A stretch of DNA of 7,930 nt from NCBI GenBank assembly GCA_021163565.1, contig JAGGTT010000061.1, positions 1 through 7,930 of the forward strand, read 5' to 3'. This document shows, in pieces, positions 5,901 through 7,930 of the stretch (position 1 is its first letter; each line of letters starts with the position of its first letter). The position numbers were made by a program, and so were the translations under genes. This stretch comes from Candidatus Tharpella sp. Its GTDB lineage: Bacteria; Desulfobacterota; Anaeroferrophillalia; Anaeroferrophillales; Tharpellaceae. The notes below the pieces were generated by a model. It did not search any database. It was given only the letters and a program-made list of their open reading frames with translations, and was not told where the DNA came from.

Positions 5901-7142
5901 ATGGCTTTAGTTGTACAGAAATATGGTGGAACTTCGGTTGGTTCCATTGAGCGGATAAAGAATGTTGCTCAACGAGTGGTTGCGACTAAAAACCTGGGCA
6001 ACCAGGTTGTGGTTGTCCTTTCAGCGATGTCGGGTGAGACTGACCGTTTGATCGGTTTGGCCAATGAGATAAATCCCGAGCATAGTCGACGAGAACATGA
6101 TGTTCTGGTTGCCTCCGGAGAACAGGTCTCTATCTCTTTACTGGCTATGGCAATCGAGAGCCTGGGTGAAAAGGCGATCTCTTTTCTGGGTTCGCAGGTT
6201 TCAATAAAAACTGATAGTGACCACAGTCGGGCTCGGATTAAAGCGATCGACAATGAACGTATAACTGAAGCTCTGACATCTGATCATATCGTCGTAGTCG
6301 CCGGTTTTCAGGGGGTCGATGCGGATGGGAATATTACGACCCTGGGGCGCGGTGGTTCCGATACCAGCGCGGTCGCTGTGGCTGCAGTTTTAGAAGCTGA
6401 TGTCTGCGAAATCTATACTGATGTTGACGGAGTTTACACGACTGACCCCAATATCTGCAGTAAAGCCCGTAAGCTGGATAAGATCTCATACGATGAGATG
6501 CTCGAACTGGCCAGTCTCGGGGCCAAGGTTCTGCAGAATCGATCGGTTGAGTTTGCCCAGAAATATGGAATTCCGATTCATGTCAGGTCAAGTTTTTCTG
6601 ACCTTGAAGGAACAATTGTCTGTAAGGAGGATGAAAGCATGGAAAAGGCCGTCGTTTCCGGTGTGGCACATAACAAAAATGAAGCTAAGGTTACAATTCG
6701 CGGGATTCCTGATCATCCCGGTATTGCTGCGTCAATATTCTCTTTAATCGCTGATGAGGGAATCGTGGTTGATATGATTATTCAGAATACTTCGGCTGAA
6801 GGTTTAACTGATCTCACTTTTACGGTGCCTAAACCTGACTATGATCATGCTCTGAATTCACTCGAGAAGATCAATAAGGAAATCGAGGCTCGTGATATCA
6901 ATGGCGACAAGGATATCGCCAAAGTTTCAATCGTCGGTATCGGCATGCGGACCCATGCAAATGTCGCCGGGCGCATGTTTGCAGCCCTTGCGCGCGAGAA
7001 TATCAACATCATGATGATCAGTACTTCCGAGATCAAAGTTTCCTGTGTCATTGTGGAAAAATATACGGAACTGGCAGTTCGGGTTTTACATCATGAATTT
7101 GGATTGGCTAATAAAGATACTAAGGACGAAAGTAGCAGGTAA
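5901..7142 (+). CDS. lysC: Aspartate kinase with two C-terminal ACT domains
   Basis: Phosphorylates L-aspartate with ATP to 4-phosphoaspartate, the first step of lysine, methionine, threonine and isoleucine synthesis, in the cytoplasm. From the ATG at 5901 it is 413 residues, the usual length for single-function aspartokinases. The kinase domain (about 1-245) shows Lys-Tyr-Gly-Gly-Thr-Ser-Val-Gly (7-14), Ala-Ser-Gly-Glu (71-74), Leu-Gly-Arg-Gly-Gly-Ser-Asp-Thr-Ser (148-156), Tyr-Thr-Asp-Val-Asp-Gly-Val-Tyr-Thr-x-Asp-Pro (172-183) and Leu-Gly-Ala-Lys-Val-Leu (206-211). Two ACT regulatory domains follow: about 263-330 (Gly-Ile-Pro-Asp-His-Pro-Gly) and about 340-405 (Val-Gly-Ile-Gly-Met-Arg-Thr-His). 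These should bind lysine and/or threonine as feedback inhibitors; which one cannot be told here. An internal Shine-Dalgarno site and in-frame ATG at codon 247 predict a separate ACT-only subunit. An in-frame GTG at 5838 would add 21 residues unlike the family N-terminus and was rejected. cimA begins 2 bases after the stop. Confidence 0.95.
   Translation: MALVVQKYGGTSVGSIERIKNVAQRVVATKNLGNQVVVVLSAMSGETDRLIGLANEINPEHSRREHDVLVASGEQVSISLLAMAIESLGEKAISFLGSQVSIKTDSDHSRARIKAIDNERITEALTSDHIVVVAGFQGVDADGNITTLGRGGSDTSAVAVAAVLEADVCEIYTDVDGVYTTDPNICSKARKLDKISYDEMLELASLGAKVLQNRSVEFAQKYGIPIHVRSSFSDLEGTIVCKEDESMEKAVVSGVAHNKNEAKVTIRGIPDHPGIAASIFSLIADEGIVVDMIIQNTSAEGLTDLTFTVPKPDYDHALNSLEKINKEIEARDINGDKDIAKVSIVGIGMRTHANVAGRMFAALARENINIMMISTSEIKVSCVIVEKYTELAVRVLHHEFGLANKDTKDESSR
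6624..6641 (+). promoter_or_regulatory. Internal ribosome-binding site and start for a lysC beta subunit
   Basis: Within lysC a full AAGGAGG (6624-6630) lies 8 bases before an ATG (6639-6641) that is in the lysC frame and is codon 247. Initiation here would give a 167-residue protein made of the two ACT domains, ending at 7142. B. subtilis and Corynebacterium aspartokinases make an alpha2beta2 enzyme from just such an internal start, with a beta subunit of similar size. An ATG immediately after the AAGGAGG (6631) is out of frame and too close to be used well. Seen: site, spacing, frame. Inferred: actual use. Confidence 0.6.
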
Positions 7143-7144
7143 AT

Positions 7145-7930
7145 ATGATAAAAATTTACGATACGACTCTGCGTGATGGGACTCAGGCGGAAGATATTTC
7201 TCTGCTGGCTGATGATAAGGTCAGGATTGCCCAACGCCTCGATGCTTTCGGGGTGCACTATATCGAAGGTGGCTGGCCGGGTTCAAATCCCAAAGATTTC
7301 AGTTTCTTCAATAAAATCAAAAATATTAATCTGAAAACAGCTAAGGTCACTGCTTTCGGCAGCACCAGAAAGTTGGAAAACCGGCCCGAGCAAGATCAGA
7401 ATCTGAAAGCGATTGTCGAATCCGGAGTCAGAGTCGCCACCATCTTCGGTAAATCCTGGGATTTTCACGTGCGCAGCGCTCTGCACATAAGTCTGCCGGA
7501 CAACCTGACAGTCATTGAAGATTCACTCGTTTTTTTAAGCCGGGAAATGGAGGAGGTATTTTACGATGCGGAACATTTCTTTGACGGGTTTAAAGATAAC
7601 CGTGATTATGCTCTCGCAACCCTGAAAGCCGCGCAGCGGGGCGGGGCGGGATGTCTGGTTCTTTGTGATACCAACGGTGGAACTTTGCCGCATGAACTGA
7701 CCTCGATTATCGATATTGTTCGACAGGAGATGGGTGATGAATCGCAACTGGGAATTCATGTTCATAATGATTCTGAAACTGCCGTTGCCAGCTCACTTCT
7801 GGCTGTACGTCACGGGATAACCCAGGTTCAGGGCACGATCAACGGTTTTGGTGAACGCTGTGGCAACGCCAACCTGATTTCGATAATTCCCAACCTCCAG
7901 ATAAAAATGGGATACAATGTCATTCCTCCT
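7145..7930 (+). CDS. cimA: (R)-citramalate synthase CimA, partial (3' end beyond window)
   Basis: Condenses acetyl-CoA with pyruvate to (R)-citramalate, the entry to the threonine-independent route to 2-ketobutyrate and isoleucine. The first 262 codons are open to the window edge; full-length members have about 520-540 residues, so roughly half, including the C-terminal regulatory LeuA-dimer domain, is missing. The HMGL-like TIM-barrel catalytic domain shows Tyr-Asp-Thr-Thr-Leu-Arg-Asp-Gly-Thr-Gln (5-14), with the catalytic Arg10 and metal ligand Asp11. It also shows Glu-Gly-Gly-Trp-Pro-Gly-Ser-Asn-Pro-Lys-Asp (41-51), Cys-Asp-Thr-Asn-Gly-Gly-Thr (176-182), metal-binding His-x-His-Asn-Asp (205-209), and Gly-Glu-Arg-Cys-Gly-Asn-Ala-Asn-Leu with metal ligand Asn241. 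The Gly-Thr-Gln variant and Gly-Gly-Trp-Pro segment fit the long citramalate synthase group, not 2-isopropylmalate synthase (usually Gly-Glu-Gln) or homocitrate synthase. The ATG is 2 bases after the lysC stop with a poor Shine-Dalgarno site, so translational coupling with lysC is likely. I recall the same lysC-cimA order in Geobacter. Confidence 0.92.
   Translation, partial: MIKIYDTTLRDGTQAEDISLLADDKVRIAQRLDAFGVHYIEGGWPGSNPKDFSFFNKIKNINLKTAKVTAFGSTRKLENRPEQDQNLKAIVESGVRVATIFGKSWDFHVRSALHISLPDNLTVIEDSLVFLSREMEEVFYDAEHFFDGFKDNRDYALATLKAAQRGGAGCLVLCDTNGGTLPHELTSIIDIVRQEMGDESQLGIHVHNDSETAVASSLLAVRHGITQVQGTINGFGERCGNANLISIIPNLQIKMGYNVIPP

Noticed and set aside
7283..7765. Minus-strand open frames opposite cimA (7283-7486 and 7535-7765)
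   Set aside because: They are antisense to a continuous, clearly recognised cimA frame and have no family features.
7145..7930. Assignment as 2-isopropylmalate synthase or homocitrate synthase
   Set aside because: The Arg-Asp-Gly-Thr-Gln motif, the Gly-Gly-Trp-Pro-Gly-Ser segment and the position after lysC fit citramalate synthase; certainty would need the missing C-terminal half.

Overview
The window is an ordinary, gene-dense stretch of a bacterial chromosome with a mid-40s percent GC (estimated by eye). It holds seven protein genes in three transcription units. I infer a deltaproteobacterial-type organism (Desulfuromonadales/Desulfobacterota-like). The reasons are the lysC-cimA pair, which I recall being adjacent in Geobacter, the type II branched-chain aminotransferase, a CooT-family small protein, and a zinc-ribbon protein with a long acidic tail of a kind I associate with that group. 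This assignment rests on recall of protein character and gene order, not on a search.

Layout. (1) 175-1230 (+): a membrane-anchored SPFH/band-7 protein, preceded by about 170 bases of AT-rich non-coding DNA. (2) A perfect 21-bp inverted repeat (1252-1297) between convergent genes acts as a two-way terminator. (3) A minus-strand cluster runs from 5647 down to 1312: a CooT-like 65-residue protein, then ilvE (branched-chain aminotransferase), rimO (ribosomal protein S12 methylthiotransferase), rsmE (16S rRNA m3U1498 methyltransferase), and an acidic zinc-ribbon protein of unknown role. The gaps are 26, 12, 80 and 99 bases, so the first three genes look like one operon, while the last two may also have starts of their own. 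(4) 5648-5900 is a divergent, AT-rich control region. (5) 5901 to the window end (+): lysC (aspartate kinase), followed after only 2 bases by cimA ((R)-citramalate synthase), which is cut by the window edge after 262 codons.

How the genes fit together. Aspartate kinase commits aspartate to lysine, methionine, threonine and isoleucine. Citramalate synthase opens a threonine-independent route to 2-ketobutyrate, and so to isoleucine, from pyruvate and acetyl-CoA. The aminotransferase encoded across the divergent promoter region performs the last step of valine, leucine and isoleucine synthesis. The region is therefore largely an amino-acid synthesis locus with two ribosome-modification genes in the same cluster.

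No mobile element, CRISPR array, tRNA or rRNA was seen, and I see no new system. The best leads are an internal ribosome-binding site and start codon inside lysC at the junction between the kinase and ACT regions, which predicts a separate regulatory subunit; a CooT-like nickel-binding family protein at the head of an amino-acid/ribosome cluster with no nickel enzyme in view; an SPFH protein whose anchor contains a perfect lipobox; and an acidic zinc-ribbon protein carrying repeated ELD[I/M] motifs.
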